Part shown: one piece after another, positions 15,328 through 22,149 of the stretch
Numbering within the stretch: position 1 is the stretch's first letter
Layout: every line of letters begins with the position of its first letter
Translations under genes and position numbers: made by a program
Source: a virus
Virus record (IMG/VR): IMGVR_UViG_3300032229_000294
Coordinates: 1 to 31,863 of that record
DNA: 31,863 bases
Reading direction: 5' to 3' (one strand)
Notes under the pieces: model-generated
Database searches by the model: none
The model's input: only the letters and a program-made list of their open reading frames with translations
Told to the model about the DNA's origin: nothing

Positions 15328-15597
15328 ATGACACAGAAAAACGAATTTGAAATACGCCTTGTTGTTATTGACCACATGGCGAAGATGCTTCTTGAGATGG
15401 CTGACCTTGATATTGACGAGGTCTCCAAGGAAGAAGAAGAGGAAATGCTTGAGGATTTCGCCGAAATCGCGGGGCATCTTCTGGATTCAATGGGTTTCAA
15501 GCCCTCAAATAGCGAAAATGGGGTCACTTTTACTGCTGATTTCGCACTTATTGACCCAGAAAAATACATTACAGATTTTTTGGAAGCGAACCCCTGA
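15328..15597 (+). CDS. small acidic protein of unknown function
   Basis: 89 residues, with an acidic helical centre (DIDEVSKEEEEEMLEDFAEI). No motif or membrane segment identifies a family. It starts nine bases after a -10 box, so its leader is only a few bases long and there is no Shine-Dalgarno. Two tandem terminator hairpins follow, making it a single-gene unit. Acidic proteins of this size in phages are sometimes DNA mimics or inhibitors, but nothing here proves that. Confidence 0.7.
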   Translation: MTQKNEFEIRLVVIDHMAKMLLEMADLDIDEVSKEEEEEMLEDFAEIAGHLLDSMGFKPSNSENGVTFTADFALIDPEKYITDFLEANP

Positions 15598-15601
15598 TTT
15601 G

Positions 15602-15664
15602 ACCCTTATGTAGCAAGGGTTTCCGAGGGTCGCCTTCTAAAACCCTTATGTAGCAAGGGTTTCC
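15602..15664 (+). terminator. tandem duplicated terminator hairpin
   Basis: A 23-bp sequence beginning ACCCTTATGTAGC is repeated at 15602-15624 and 15642-15664 with a 40-bp period. Each copy folds into an ACCCTT / AAGGGT stem (AAACCCTT / AAGGGTTT in the second copy) with a seven-base loop and ends in a short T run. It separates the acidic-protein gene from the hydrolase gene. Confidence 0.7.
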
Positions 15665-15670
15665 TGATGG

Positions 15671-15698
15671 TTGTGACCGTCGCTCAAAGTTGTAAAAT
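15671..15698 (+). promoter_or_regulatory. promoter of the Rpf-like gene
   Basis: TTGTGA at 15671-15676, 16 bp, TAAAAT at 15693-15698. This gives a leader of about 80 bases containing imperfect hairpins (CAGT...ACTG and ATAGG...CCTAT) before AGGAG and the TTG start. The regulon spacer motif is absent. Confidence 0.55.
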
Positions 15699-15785
15699 AG
15701 AAGTGTTCAGTTAGAGACTGACGACGACATAGGCAAGCGCATGTTATTTGCTTGTTGACCTATCCGCCGACCACAGGAGAAACTC

Positions 15786-16769
15786 TTGAAACACCCCGTA
15801 CGCCTTTTGGCTATCTCTCTATCTATTGTTTCCTTTTTAGGAATGACGACGAAAGCCGAGGCTACGGATTCACCTCCGACCACTACAGCGCCCACGAGTC
15901 CCGAAGTGAAGACAATGTCGCTCACGGGAATGCATCCAGAGTTGGTGTATCAACTTAGGTCAAAAAAGGGCGGTTCTATTGCCTTTTGGGAAGCAGTCTC
16001 TTGGTGTGAGACCAATCATAAGTGGAATGACGGTGGCTACTACTCGGGTGGTCTTGGCATAGCGCAGTCGGTGTGGCGTAACTACGGTGGTCGTCAATTT
16101 GCTCCTCGCCCATCAAAAGCAACTAAGCATGAACAAATCATCATTGCGAACCGTGCCGCTTTTTTCGGTTTCCAAACGAAGAATATCTACGGGACTCTGC
16201 AGGACAAGATTGATGACAAGCCGTACTTCCGACCAGCAGTTGGTTGGAGAAGTATGCAGAACTGGGGCAAGGGTTGTGTCAATTGGAAAACACGCAAACC
16301 GTCTAGAACGAGATACACGGAAAAAGGAATGGCTGAGTGGAAAGAATCTCGCAATTCATCTGGGCGAGTTTCGTCTCAATCGCTAAGTACAGACAAGTCG
16401 TGTCCACAGTACGAAGGTCTGCTGAAGAAATATGGACTTCCTGTCAAAGAGTTCTCTTACATCATGTGGCGTGAAAGCCGTTGTATCCCAAAGGCAATCG
16501 GCTGGAATTACAAGCGGGGCAAGTCGCATCGTGATTGCCGACTTTCTCCTGCTGAAACTTACAGATACTGCTCTGCCGTGCGCTCTTATGACACTGGTTT
16601 GTTGCAAATCAACAGTGGTTGGAAAACGGTGACTGCTCAGGTGTGTAATCGCCCTTATCGCCAACTAATCAAATCGCTGACTGCCCCGTCATGCAACTTG
16701 ATGGTGGCGAAGTACCTCTATGACAATGGTGGCATTGGACATTGGAAGGGAACCAGTGGAAGCAAGTAA
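15786..16769 (+). CDS. secreted Rpf-like transglycosylase with second lysozyme-like domain
   Basis: 327 residues from a TTG start with AGGAG seven bases upstream. Residues 1-26 form a signal peptide (basic N-terminus, hydrophobic core, KAEA cut site). Residues about 65-130 match the resuscitation-promoting-factor fold: FWEAVSWCETNHKW with the likely catalytic E75, then GGLGIAQSVW and a YGGRQFAP segment. A second domain (about 205-327) has MWRESRC with E230 and the DTGLLQINSGW loop of lytic-transglycosylase/lysozyme-like enzymes. It should cut host peptidoglycan outside the membrane, in lysis or entry. Two muralytic domains plus a signal peptide in one phage protein are uncommon. A host-derived origin is possible. 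Confidence 0.85.
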   Translation: MKHPVRLLAISLSIVSFLGMTTKAEATDSPPTTTAPTSPEVKTMSLTGMHPELVYQLRSKKGGSIAFWEAVSWCETNHKWNDGGYYSGGLGIAQSVWRNYGGRQFAPRPSKATKHEQIIIANRAAFFGFQTKNIYGTLQDKIDDKPYFRPAVGWRSMQNWGKGCVNWKTRKPSRTRYTEKGMAEWKESRNSSGRVSSQSLSTDKSCPQYEGLLKKYGLPVKEFSYIMWRESRCIPKAIGWNYKRGKSHRDCRLSPAETYRYCSAVRSYDTGLLQINSGWKTVTAQVCNRPYRQLIKSLTAPSCNLMVAKYLYDNGGIGHWKGTSGSK

Positions 16770-16950
16770 GACATCTCGTGAAAGCCTGAAGCGTGAGTGG
16801 GGTCTGGAAGTAATTTACAGATGTGAATGTGGTGATGTTCCATCGCACTTTATGGACGGACGAGTTCCTCGTTGCCCCGTCTGCCACGAAAAAGTTGAAG
16901 TTCTTTTCGGCGATAATTGGGAAAGTATCAGAGAAAAATATCCGAGATAA
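16756..16950 (+). CDS. small zinc-ribbon protein
   Basis: 64 residues from a GTG at 16756, preceded by GGAAGGGA, overlapping the end of the hydrolase gene by 14 bases. CxC near the middle (YRCECGD) and CPVC later form a likely zinc ribbon. An ATG at 16720 would add 12 residues but has no ribosome site. It shares the hydrolase transcript, so a role late in infection is possible. The stop is directly followed by a plus-strand regulon promoter. Confidence 0.7.
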   Translation: MEASKTSRESLKREWGLEVIYRCECGDVPSHFMDGRVPRCPVCHEKVEVLFGDNWESIREKYPR

Positions 16951-16951
16951 G

Positions 16952-16980
16952 TTGTTTTTTGTATCAACTACCGATACATT
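16952..16980 (+). promoter_or_regulatory. plus-strand regulon promoter facing into minus-strand genes
   Basis: TTGTTT, 17 bp ending ACTACCGA, TACATT, then six bases to an ATG at 16987. It is a full-quality copy of the regulon unit and the only plus-strand copy aimed at the minus-strand block. Confidence 0.75.
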
Positions 16981-16984
16981 GAAC

Positions 16985-17290
16985 TTATGAGGAATACTTT
17001 GGCTTTCCTGGCATATGAGGAAGTTCAAGTCGTTCAGTCAGACGAACCTCTTTGCCACACGGATAATAACTCTGCTGGCTAAACCACTTAGCACCACACA
17101 CCGTGCATTTGAGTGTGTTCTTGGGAAAAGATGTGATTCCAGTTGCTTCTGCCCACGCCTTTGGGATTGACGGCTGAAAATCCTCTGGAATTTGCTCCCA
17201 CCTGTGCGTCAAAAGGTTTTCATCGGCTTCTTCGCCTGTTCCTGGAAACGGGGCTACATCACCAGAGCGCAGAATGTAGGGAATTGTCAC
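16985..17290 (-). CDS. unknown protein with CxxC motif
   Basis: 101 residues. CTVCGAKW and a later YPCGKE suggest a metal site; the rest has no recognised family. It starts at a GTG four bases after the upstream stop, with GAGGAAG further upstream, so it is translated with the preceding gene. Its 3' end lies under a convergent regulon promoter, which could control it by antisense transcription. Confidence 0.7.
   Translation of the reverse strand: MTIPYILRSGDVAPFPGTGEEADENLLTHRWEQIPEDFQPSIPKAWAEATGITSFPKNTLKCTVCGAKWFSQQSYYPCGKEVRLTERLELPHMPGKPKYSS
16987..17082 (+). CDS. possible 31-residue leaderless ORF, antisense to the next gene
   Basis: The ATG lies exactly six bases after the TACATT box of a good regulon promoter and opens a 31-residue frame (MRNTLAFLAYEEVQVVQ...). 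It is entirely antisense to the 3' end of the minus-strand gene 16985-17290. Either this tiny peptide is made, or the promoter makes an antisense RNA, or it is the remnant of a gene replaced by recombination. The peptide has no recognised motif. Confidence 0.35.
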   Translation: MRNTLAFLAYEEVQVVQSDEPLCHTDNNSAG

Positions 17291-17293
17291 TTT

Positions 17294-17692
17294 TTAGACT
17301 TCTTCTTCCTCAGGGCTCATGATTTCATCAACAATGAGTCGTGCGTACTTGCGCCTGAGCCGCCACAGTTTCTCGTTTAGTTCTTGGAGTGCCTTTGTGT
17401 GGCGTGCCTTCGTAGCCAACTCTGGGTCAAAAGTCCCGTACTTCTTGAAAGCGATGTTGTCAAGGTCAGGTGCCTCAATGATGATGTCAGAAATCCAGTC
17501 GGCTCTCTTGTCCATTGCCATCATGAGTTCGCACATTCCGTCAATACCGAACTCGTTGTAGACCTTGTGGGCTACTATATCGCAATAATGTCTGCGATAC
17601 AAATATTCAGACGAACTTGAAGACATGAATTGACTGAGAAACTCAGCCATCATTTCTTTCGGGTCTTCTGGTTCTTCAAACGGCTCGCTCAT
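17294..17692 (-). CDS. unknown acidic helical protein
   Basis: 132 residues from the ATG at 17692. The N-terminus is acidic (EPFEEPEDPKEMM), followed by a Ser run and then helical segments rich in Arg, Glu and Leu (ALQELNEKLWRLRRKYARL). The C-terminus ends in a Glu run. An in-frame TTG at 17749 would overlap the DUF932 gene; the ATG is preferred though its ribosome site is weak. TACAAT sits nine bases upstream of the ATG and may give a near-leaderless transcript. It may be cotranscribed with DUF932 upstream and the CxxC gene downstream. Confidence 0.7.
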   Translation of the reverse strand: MSEPFEEPEDPKEMMAEFLSQFMSSSSSEYLYRRHYCDIVAHKVYNEFGIDGMCELMMAMDKRADWISDIIIEAPDLDNIAFKKYGTFDPELATKARHTKALQELNEKLWRLRRKYARLIVDEIMSPEEEEV

Positions 17693-17735
17693 ACGACCCC
17701 CATTGTAGTCATCACCATTGTCCCACTTTGGGGTG

Positions 17736-18761
17736 TCAAGCCAACGCAAGAATAGTTTGCTGTGCCTCTATCTTTTTGCGTGTTACCCATGAGTTGATGT
17801 CCATTGATGCGACTGCTCGTTCGTACGGCTTGGCGTCCCGATAATGGTCTAAGTATTCGCCGATTGCGTTGTAAGCAGACCAACCATTGAAACCGTAACC
17901 ACCTGCGTTCTTGTCGTTTACATACAAACCACGCACCATCAAATGAATGTCGTCAATGTTTTTCTTTTGTCTATCTGTTTCATCTTTTCTGTGAGGAAAG
18001 ACGGTGTTGACGACTTTGTCAAGTTGCGAAGAACCTGCAAGAATCGGGACTGACAGAAGTTGAGTCGCAACGATGTTGAAGTTGGTTGCCCAAACAGTTG
18101 AGAGTTTCAACACCTCGGTTGCGTCCTCAATAGCACTTTCAGCGTTGCGTGTGTGTCGTGCTGTGAAGACTGCGTTTGCGCTCTTGAGCCCAGCAACAAC
18201 CGTGTTCTTGCAGACGGCTCGGATTGATGTATTCGCATAGGTAATGGCTGTCTTACCATCGTGTCCGTTACGCACAAGCAGGTAGCGTTGAATTTTGTCG
18301 TTGATGCCGTTCGGGTCAATAATGAGCGCACCCAAGTCAAGGCAAGCAAAGAACTCACGACCATCGTTCAGCACACCACAAGTATCCACGATTGCGTCGC
18401 CCGAGGAGGCCCCGACAATCGCCAACGCACGGTCAAGGCAGTCTCGGTTCTGTTGGACGACAAAGCGTGTTCCCACCGTTGAGAGACCGTCAATGGTTCC
18501 GTCTGGATTTAGGCGAACTGTGGCTCGGCTGTCATCAATAAAGACTGGGCTCCCGTCGGGATTACGGAGGGGGTTCAGGTCGTCATCAACGGCGATTACC
18601 TTCGTGAGTGCAACATCAAAGTCGGCTTGAGCCGCCACAAGCATTGCTTCTGCTGTCTGGAGCCCAGCCATTGGCTGTCCGAGTCTGTGCCACGGGATTT
18701 CCCTGTCGGCGTAAGCCATCTTCGCCCTGCCCATTGCGTCTCGTTCTAGTTGGTGTGCCAT
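17736..18761 (-). CDS. DUF932 phage/plasmid-like protein
   Basis: 341 residues, a full-length match in layout to DUF932 (TIGR03299, phage/plasmid-like). Typical features are the N-terminal PWHRLGQPM, a GTRFVVQQNRD segment, the central RYLLVRNGHDGKTAITYANT stretch, RAVCKNT, and the C-terminal GGYGFNGWSAYNAIGEYLDH. The family is widespread on phages and plasmids and may act in DNA metabolism; the biochemical role is unknown. GGAAGG lies eight bases before the ATG, so it is translated by the standard route. A terminator and a small gene separate it from the SNF2 helicase upstream. Confidence 0.85.
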   Translation of the reverse strand: MAHQLERDAMGRAKMAYADREIPWHRLGQPMAGLQTAEAMLVAAQADFDVALTKVIAVDDDLNPLRNPDGSPVFIDDSRATVRLNPDGTIDGLSTVGTRFVVQQNRDCLDRALAIVGASSGDAIVDTCGVLNDGREFFACLDLGALIIDPNGINDKIQRYLLVRNGHDGKTAITYANTSIRAVCKNTVVAGLKSANAVFTARHTRNAESAIEDATEVLKLSTVWATNFNIVATQLLSVPILAGSSQLDKVVNTVFPHRKDETDRQKKNIDDIHLMVRGLYVNDKNAGGYGFNGWSAYNAIGEYLDHYRDAKPYERAVASMDINSWVTRKKIEAQQTILALA

Positions 18762-18876
18762 TTCTAAACCTTCCGTTAGATTTATCAGAAAGGATACTAC
18801 GGAATACCCGAATAAGCAACTTCGCCAGCAGATTTATTAGCCCAGCGTTTCGCTTTGCGTTGGGGGCAGACAGCAG

Positions 18877-18912
18877 AAAACCCACCTGCCTGAGTGGGGG
18901 GAGCAGGTGGGT
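18877..18912 (-). terminator. terminator
   Basis: ACCCACCTGC and GCAGGTGGGT form a ten-base stem, followed on the minus strand by TTTT. It closes the transcript of the 57-residue gene before DUF932. Confidence 0.8.
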
Positions 18913-18932
18913 CTCTGTTGTGTGGGGGACTG

Positions 18933-19106
18933 TTACCAGCGGTCTCGCTCCGCTTCAATCTCGTCCTCTAACTCTTGGCGTGTGCGGTCGTTGTATGGGC
19001 GACCCCAGCCTTCGTGGTATGCGTCTTTCATGGCGTCATACCCATCGTCAGAGGAATCATCGTTCCATCTTGGGCTCATCTTGTTTTCACCTCCGTTCCC
19101 TCTCAT
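18933..19106 (-). CDS. small charged helical protein with two in-frame starts
   Basis: 57 residues from the leaderless ATG at 19106, or 48 from a second in-frame ATG at 19079 preceded by GGAGGTG. The upstream ATG is six bases after the -10 box, and the Shine-Dalgarno of the second start lies inside the first nine codons. The C-terminal half is strongly charged and helical (NDRTRQELEDEIEAERDRW). No family is recognised. It follows repeat element E1. Confidence 0.65.
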   Translation of the reverse strand: MRGNGGENKMSPRWNDDSSDDGYDAMKDAYHEGWGRPYNDRTRQELEDEIEAERDRW

Positions 19107-19112
19107 ACCTTC

Positions 19113-19141
19113 AATGTATCGGTAGTTAGGACTAAAAACAA
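19113..19141 (-). promoter_or_regulatory. regulon promoter for 18933-19106
   Basis: TTGTTT, 17 bp containing GTCC and ACTACCGA, TACATT, six bases to ATG. Confidence 0.8.
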
Positions 19142-19271
19142 CCTGCTAAATGTGTCCTTTGTCACACTAGTCAGTAGCGTATAAAAACTAACTAAGTAGC
19201 AAGACGAAACCCATTAGAAAAGCAAAAACAAACGCTGGGCTACCAGCCCGTCATATAGCGCTAAAATCTAT

Positions 19272-19287
19272 TGACGGTGGCGGAAAG
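19272..19287. repeat. repeat element E1
   Basis: TGACGGTGGCGGAAAG on the plus strand; the left part that reads TTTCTAATC in other copies is diverged (CTAAAATCT). It begins five bases after the stop of the 40-residue membrane-protein gene and lies about 165 bases upstream of the next start codon. A GGGCT / AGCCC hairpin follows it. Confidence 0.7.
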
Positions 19288-19292
19288 CCCTC

Positions 19293-19415
19293 TCAGACCT
19301 TCGGTTTTTTCTTGAAACGCTTGCTGTTTACCTCAAATCGCATGATACGCAGTGCGATAAACGCAGTTACAAGCACCACTACGAGTGCTGGGTGAATGTT
19401 GATTGACAAATCCAT
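19293..19415 (-). CDS. 40-residue single-pass membrane protein
   Basis: The ORF encodes MDLSINIHPA followed by a hydrophobic span (residues 10-24, LVVVLVTAFIALRIM) and a strongly basic tail (SKRFKKKPKV). This gives a predicted single-span protein with its basic end inside the cell. AGAGGG precedes the ATG at 19415, and the regulon promoter just upstream gives a leader of about 21 bases, so this copy is not leaderless. It lies between the SNF2 helicase and element E1. The function is unknown. Confidence 0.6.
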   Translation of the reverse strand: MDLSINIHPALVVVLVTAFIALRIMRFEVNSKRFKKKPKV

Positions 19416-19442
19416 GTTTCCCTCTTTCTTTGTCTTGTTATC

Positions 19443-19471
19443 ACCTTATCGGTGGTTCAGACAAATAACAA
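19443..19471 (-). promoter_or_regulatory. regulon promoter with a short leader
   Basis: TTGTTA, 17 bp containing ACCACCGA (one change from the consensus), TAAGGT. It abuts the stop codon of the SNF2 gene. There is no start codon at the leaderless position; the gene begins about 28 bases after the box. Confidence 0.75.
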
Positions 19472-19472
19472 C

Positions 19473-21392
19473 CTAGTGAATATTTTTTTCTAAATACTTG
19501 AACAGCAGTTCCTGTGCGCCATGCGTCTCGTCGTCGGCGGCCCCGCCGTCAACAGCCTGATTCACCACACCACGCTTACGCTCAATGAGTGAGTAGATGT
19601 CCTCATCTATGGTGCCGTCACATAACAAATAAGTAGCGGTGACGGAAGACTTTTGCCCCAGCCTATGACAGCGACTATAAGTTTGGTCTACATCAGCGGG
19701 CGTCCACGGAAGTTCCACGAACAGAACATCTTGTGCAACTTGCAGGTTGTGCCCCGTTTTCGCCGCTTGGATTGAGAGAACAATGACTGGGGCTTCTTCA
19801 CATGGAAGTTCAATAAACTTGCGCTTCTGTTCTTCAATGTCAGCAATGTCCATGCCACCTTGAATACGCAGGTCGCCAAATGCAAGTGCGAGTTCGTCCA
19901 CTACATCTCTGTGGTGTGCAGCAATGACGACTTTCTTGCCGTCCGCCACACGGGACTCCACCCACTCCTTGATTGCTGGCATTTTTGCTTTGGCTGATAG
20001 ACGGCGCAGTACAGACAAGCGAACAAGGTGTTGGTTGGACTCGGCTCGTATCTTTGCTTTTACCGCTTCAGAATTTGGATTGAGTCCAAGTTCTTGAGCG
20101 ATTTCCTTTGCTCGCTGAACGAGGTACTCAACGATGTCAATTTCGGCTTTTTTGTATTCCTTTAGGCCCGCGGCAGTCCCGTCAACCAGAACTGGGTTGT
20201 GAATGACAGGTGGCAGTTCGGAAAGGACTTGGTCTTTTGTACGCCTGATGTAGCAAGTGGAGCGCAGTCGCTCATTGAGTTCATCAAGATTGCTGTGTCC
20301 GTCTAAATGCCACTGCCCCCATTTGTCCTTGAAGGCCCCGCAGTAGCGTCGGTAGAAACCCCACTCCCCACCAAACTTGTCAAGTTGCCCAAGAATGTTT
20401 AGTTGGCTTGCGTATTCAGCAGGTCGGTTCGTAACTGGAGTTCCTGTCAGGCACAAAACTAGTCCGCTCTTCGGGGCTGAGCGGGCGATTTTCACCGCAC
20501 TCTTGGTTCGCTGTGCTGTTGGAGTCTTGCAGTAATGGCTTTCGTCAAACACATAAGATTTGTGGTTCAGAAGTTGTTTTTCCCACTTACTGATGTTAGA
20601 ATAACCAATAACGACTACATCATAGTCAGAGGGAAACTCTTTGCGGTCTTTTACTACTGCGACCTTCCTGTGTGGGAGCCACCTGTTGTATTCTGCTTTC
20701 CAGTTGAGTACGAGCGTGGCGGGGCACACGACGACGGCTGGATACGAATCGTAGACATACTCCAATGTCGCAATGGCTTGTAGCGTTTTACCCAAGCCCA
20801 TCTCATCTGCGATGAAAGTCCTTCGTGCATTGCTTGCATAAGAAACTCCTGCTCGCTGATACGGGAGCAGAGTCCCGTTTAGCCCTTTGACCTCAATGTC
20901 AGCGTCAGTCATTCGTGATGCGTCTTTGAGTTCCGACAGCGAATTGTTGATTTTTTCCAACATCTCACGGATTTCGTCAGGAACTGTTTGCTTGAAAGTG
21001 TCTCCCCACTTCACGACCTCGGCGATGCTGGTCATCGGGGCTCGCCACGCCAGAGTCTTCTTGTCCCATGTAACTCCAGGAACCTGTTTGACTGACTGAA
21101 CCATGACTCGTTCGTATGGAAAAGACATTATTAGCCACTTCCCGTCCGTGCGGATGCCCCGTTCTGAGTTCTTGTGTTGAGGCAATGTAAACAGCAGTAC
21201 CTCTGCGTCTACATCAAAGCCATGTTCCTGTGCGAACTGCCTGACTTCCGCGAGACTTGACATCGGGGCTCGCCACACACGGGCGATTTTGTCCCACTTC
21301 GCACCTTTTATCTTCTTTACCTCCACAACCTCGGCTGGGTCGTAGGGAAAGTCAAGAACTAGGTGGTCGTCGTCAAGTTTGAGTTGTTTCAC
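19473..21392 (-). CDS. SNF2-family helicase with HARP-like N-terminal repeats
   Basis: 639 residues. The motor has DEMGLGKT (196-203), DESH (283-286), LTGTPV (315-320) and the motif VI stretch TYSRCHRLGQ near 577-586, as in SMARCAL1/HepA-type SNF2 ATPases. The N-terminus holds two related copies of a short unit (GAKWDKIARVWRAPMSS at 30-46 and GVTWDKKTLAWRAPMTS at 106-122) like the HARP domains that let SMARCAL1 rewind DNA at stalled forks. It probably remodels replication or recombination intermediates of phage DNA. The start is a GTG, six bases after TATGAT, so a leaderless transcript is likely and no ribosome site is seen. The ATPase motifs are intact. Confidence 0.88.
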   Translation of the reverse strand: MKQLKLDDDHLVLDFPYDPAEVVEVKKIKGAKWDKIARVWRAPMSSLAEVRQFAQEHGFDVDAEVLLFTLPQHKNSERGIRTDGKWLIMSFPYERVMVQSVKQVPGVTWDKKTLAWRAPMTSIAEVVKWGDTFKQTVPDEIREMLEKINNSLSELKDASRMTDADIEVKGLNGTLLPYQRAGVSYASNARRTFIADEMGLGKTLQAIATLEYVYDSYPAVVVCPATLVLNWKAEYNRWLPHRKVAVVKDRKEFPSDYDVVVIGYSNISKWEKQLLNHKSYVFDESHYCKTPTAQRTKSAVKIARSAPKSGLVLCLTGTPVTNRPAEYASQLNILGQLDKFGGEWGFYRRYCGAFKDKWGQWHLDGHSNLDELNERLRSTCYIRRTKDQVLSELPPVIHNPVLVDGTAAGLKEYKKAEIDIVEYLVQRAKEIAQELGLNPNSEAVKAKIRAESNQHLVRLSVLRRLSAKAKMPAIKEWVESRVADGKKVVIAAHHRDVVDELALAFGDLRIQGGMDIADIEEQKRKFIELPCEEAPVIVLSIQAAKTGHNLQVAQDVLFVELPWTPADVDQTYSRCHRLGQKSSVTATYLLCDGTIDEDIYSLIERKRGVVNQAVDGGAADDETHGAQELLFKYLEKNIH

Positions 21393-21398
21393 GCATGC

Positions 21399-21404
21399 AT
21401 CATA
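21399..21404 (-). promoter_or_regulatory. -10 box of the SNF2 gene
   Basis: TATGAT followed by six bases and GTG. No regulon spacer and no clear -35. The sequence CGCTGGGC, part of a recurring motif, is directly upstream. Confidence 0.5.
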
Positions 21405-21441
21405 GCCCAGCGTTTGCCGTTCCGTTCGGGTTGGGGGACAG

Positions 21442-21476
21442 CAAAAGACCCACCTGCGGAGGGCACAGGTGGGTCT
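21442..21476 (-). terminator. terminator
   Basis: GACCCACCTG / CAGGTGGGTC stem with a short loop, followed on the minus strand by TTTT. It ends the transcript of the 50-residue gene before SNF2. Confidence 0.8.
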
Positions 21477-21490
21477 CTGCGTGGGGGTTC

Positions 21491-21643
21491 CTAGCGGTGG
21501 CTTCGCAAGACTTCTTCTTGGAGACCCTGCAAGATTTCCGCTTCTTGTGCTTCTGCCTCCTCCTCGGTGATGTGACCGCTGGCTTGCTGGTCTTCCACTT
21601 TGGCTAGGCTCTCCAGCACTTTCGTAAGAAAATCGTTTTTCAT
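21491..21643 (-). CDS. 50-residue acidic helical protein
   Basis: Reads MKNDFLTKVLESLAKV followed by a Glu- and Gln-rich helix ending LRSHR. A strong GGAGGAGGTG lies just before the ATG. The regulon promoter upstream starts its RNA at a GTG that opens a five-codon frame (GTG AGT GGG AGG AGG TGA), so the Shine-Dalgarno of this gene lies within a tiny leaderless uORF, and the uORF stop is four bases before the ATG. The parallel genes at 26086 and 31514 have the same leader fused in frame instead. Function unknown; follows element E2. Confidence 0.65.
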   Translation of the reverse strand: MKNDFLTKVLESLAKVEDQQASGHITEEEAEAQEAEILQGLQEEVLRSHR

Positions 21644-21671
21644 TTTTTCACCTCCTCCCACTCACCCTTTC

Positions 21672-21700
21672 ACTTTATCGGTAGTTCGGACAGAAAACAA
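21672..21700 (-). promoter_or_regulatory. regulon promoter with GTG uORF
   Basis: TTGTTT, 17 bp with GTCCGAACTACCGA, TAAAGT, six bases, then GTG at 21665 starting a five-residue uORF that ends at 21648. Confidence 0.75.
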
Positions 21701-21717
21701 CCTCAGGGGAAGAAAAG

Positions 21718-21726
21718 TTATCCACA
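21718..21726 (+). other. DnaA-box-like site
   Basis: A perfect TTATCCACA, 18 bases from the -35 of the adjacent regulon promoter, in the gap of element E2. Confidence 0.4.
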
Positions 21727-21800
21727 GGGTTGCGAAACAAAACGAACAAGAAACGAAGAAAGCCAAAATGTGTCTGGAGCCCCGAAGGGCAAACCATGTG

Positions 21801-21828
21801 TTTCTAATCCTTTGACGGTGGCGGAAAG
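21801..21828. repeat. repeat element E2
   Basis: TTTCTAATC at 21801-21809, four bases, TGACGGTGGCGGAAAG at 21813-21828. A GCCC-TTCG-GGGC hairpin lies beside it (near 21780). Confidence 0.8.
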
Positions 21829-21890
21829 CAATTTTGGGATGACTGTTTAGACGCAAGAAGACGAAGACGGGGCCCTCGCTGTACGCAAAA

Positions 21891-22082
21891 AAACAAAAAA
21901 AAGAACCCCAACCCGAAGGCTGAGGCTCTAATTCCTTGTGACTCACCATTAGAACTCCCAAGGAAGAGTTTATGTTTGGTCGTGAGACAATCCAGCAGGT
22001 AGGGCTTCTCTGCATAATTGTGGCATTCCCAATCGCCGAGTTGCCTCAGTCTTTGGTTTCCACCTCGGTGTCCTTTACCGAT
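21891..22082 (-). ncRNA. candidate 190-base transcript without a normal start codon
   Basis: A good regulon promoter (22089-22117) and a strong terminator (21906-21925) bracket about 170-190 bases with no ORF that has an acceptable start, length and stop. At the exact leaderless position the codon is ATC instead of ATG or GTG. The frame from that ATC stays open up to and through the terminator and contains GDWECHNYAEKPYLLDCL, so a gene with a damaged start is an alternative to a small RNA. Confidence 0.4.
21906..21925 (-). terminator. terminator with TTCG loop
   Basis: CCTCAGCC-TTCG-GGTTGGGG pairs over eight bases (with G-U pairs) and is followed on the minus strand by TTCTTTTTTTT. It is the clearest intrinsic terminator in the window. 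Confidence 0.85.
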
Positions 22083-22088
22083 ACTTAC

Positions 22089-22117
22089 ACTCTATCGGTA
22101 GTTCAGGCACTTCACAA
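22089..22117 (-). promoter_or_regulatory. regulon promoter without an obvious gene
   Basis: TTGTGA, 17 bp with CCTGAACTACCGA, TAGAGT, six bases, then ATC. Confidence 0.7.
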
Positions 22118-22149
22118 CCTGATGCGACGATTGTTTCGGGAGCCCCGAC

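Noticed and set aside
15699-15785. c-di-AMP (ydaO-type) riboswitch before the Rpf-like gene
   Set aside because: Such riboswitches do precede actinobacterial rpf genes, but this leader is only about 85 bases and lacks the conserved ydaO core as I know it. Only simple hairpins are seen.
21662-22015. 117-residue minus-strand ORF
   Set aside because: It crosses the strong terminator at 21906-21925, element E2 and a regulon promoter; its composition is unlike a folded protein.
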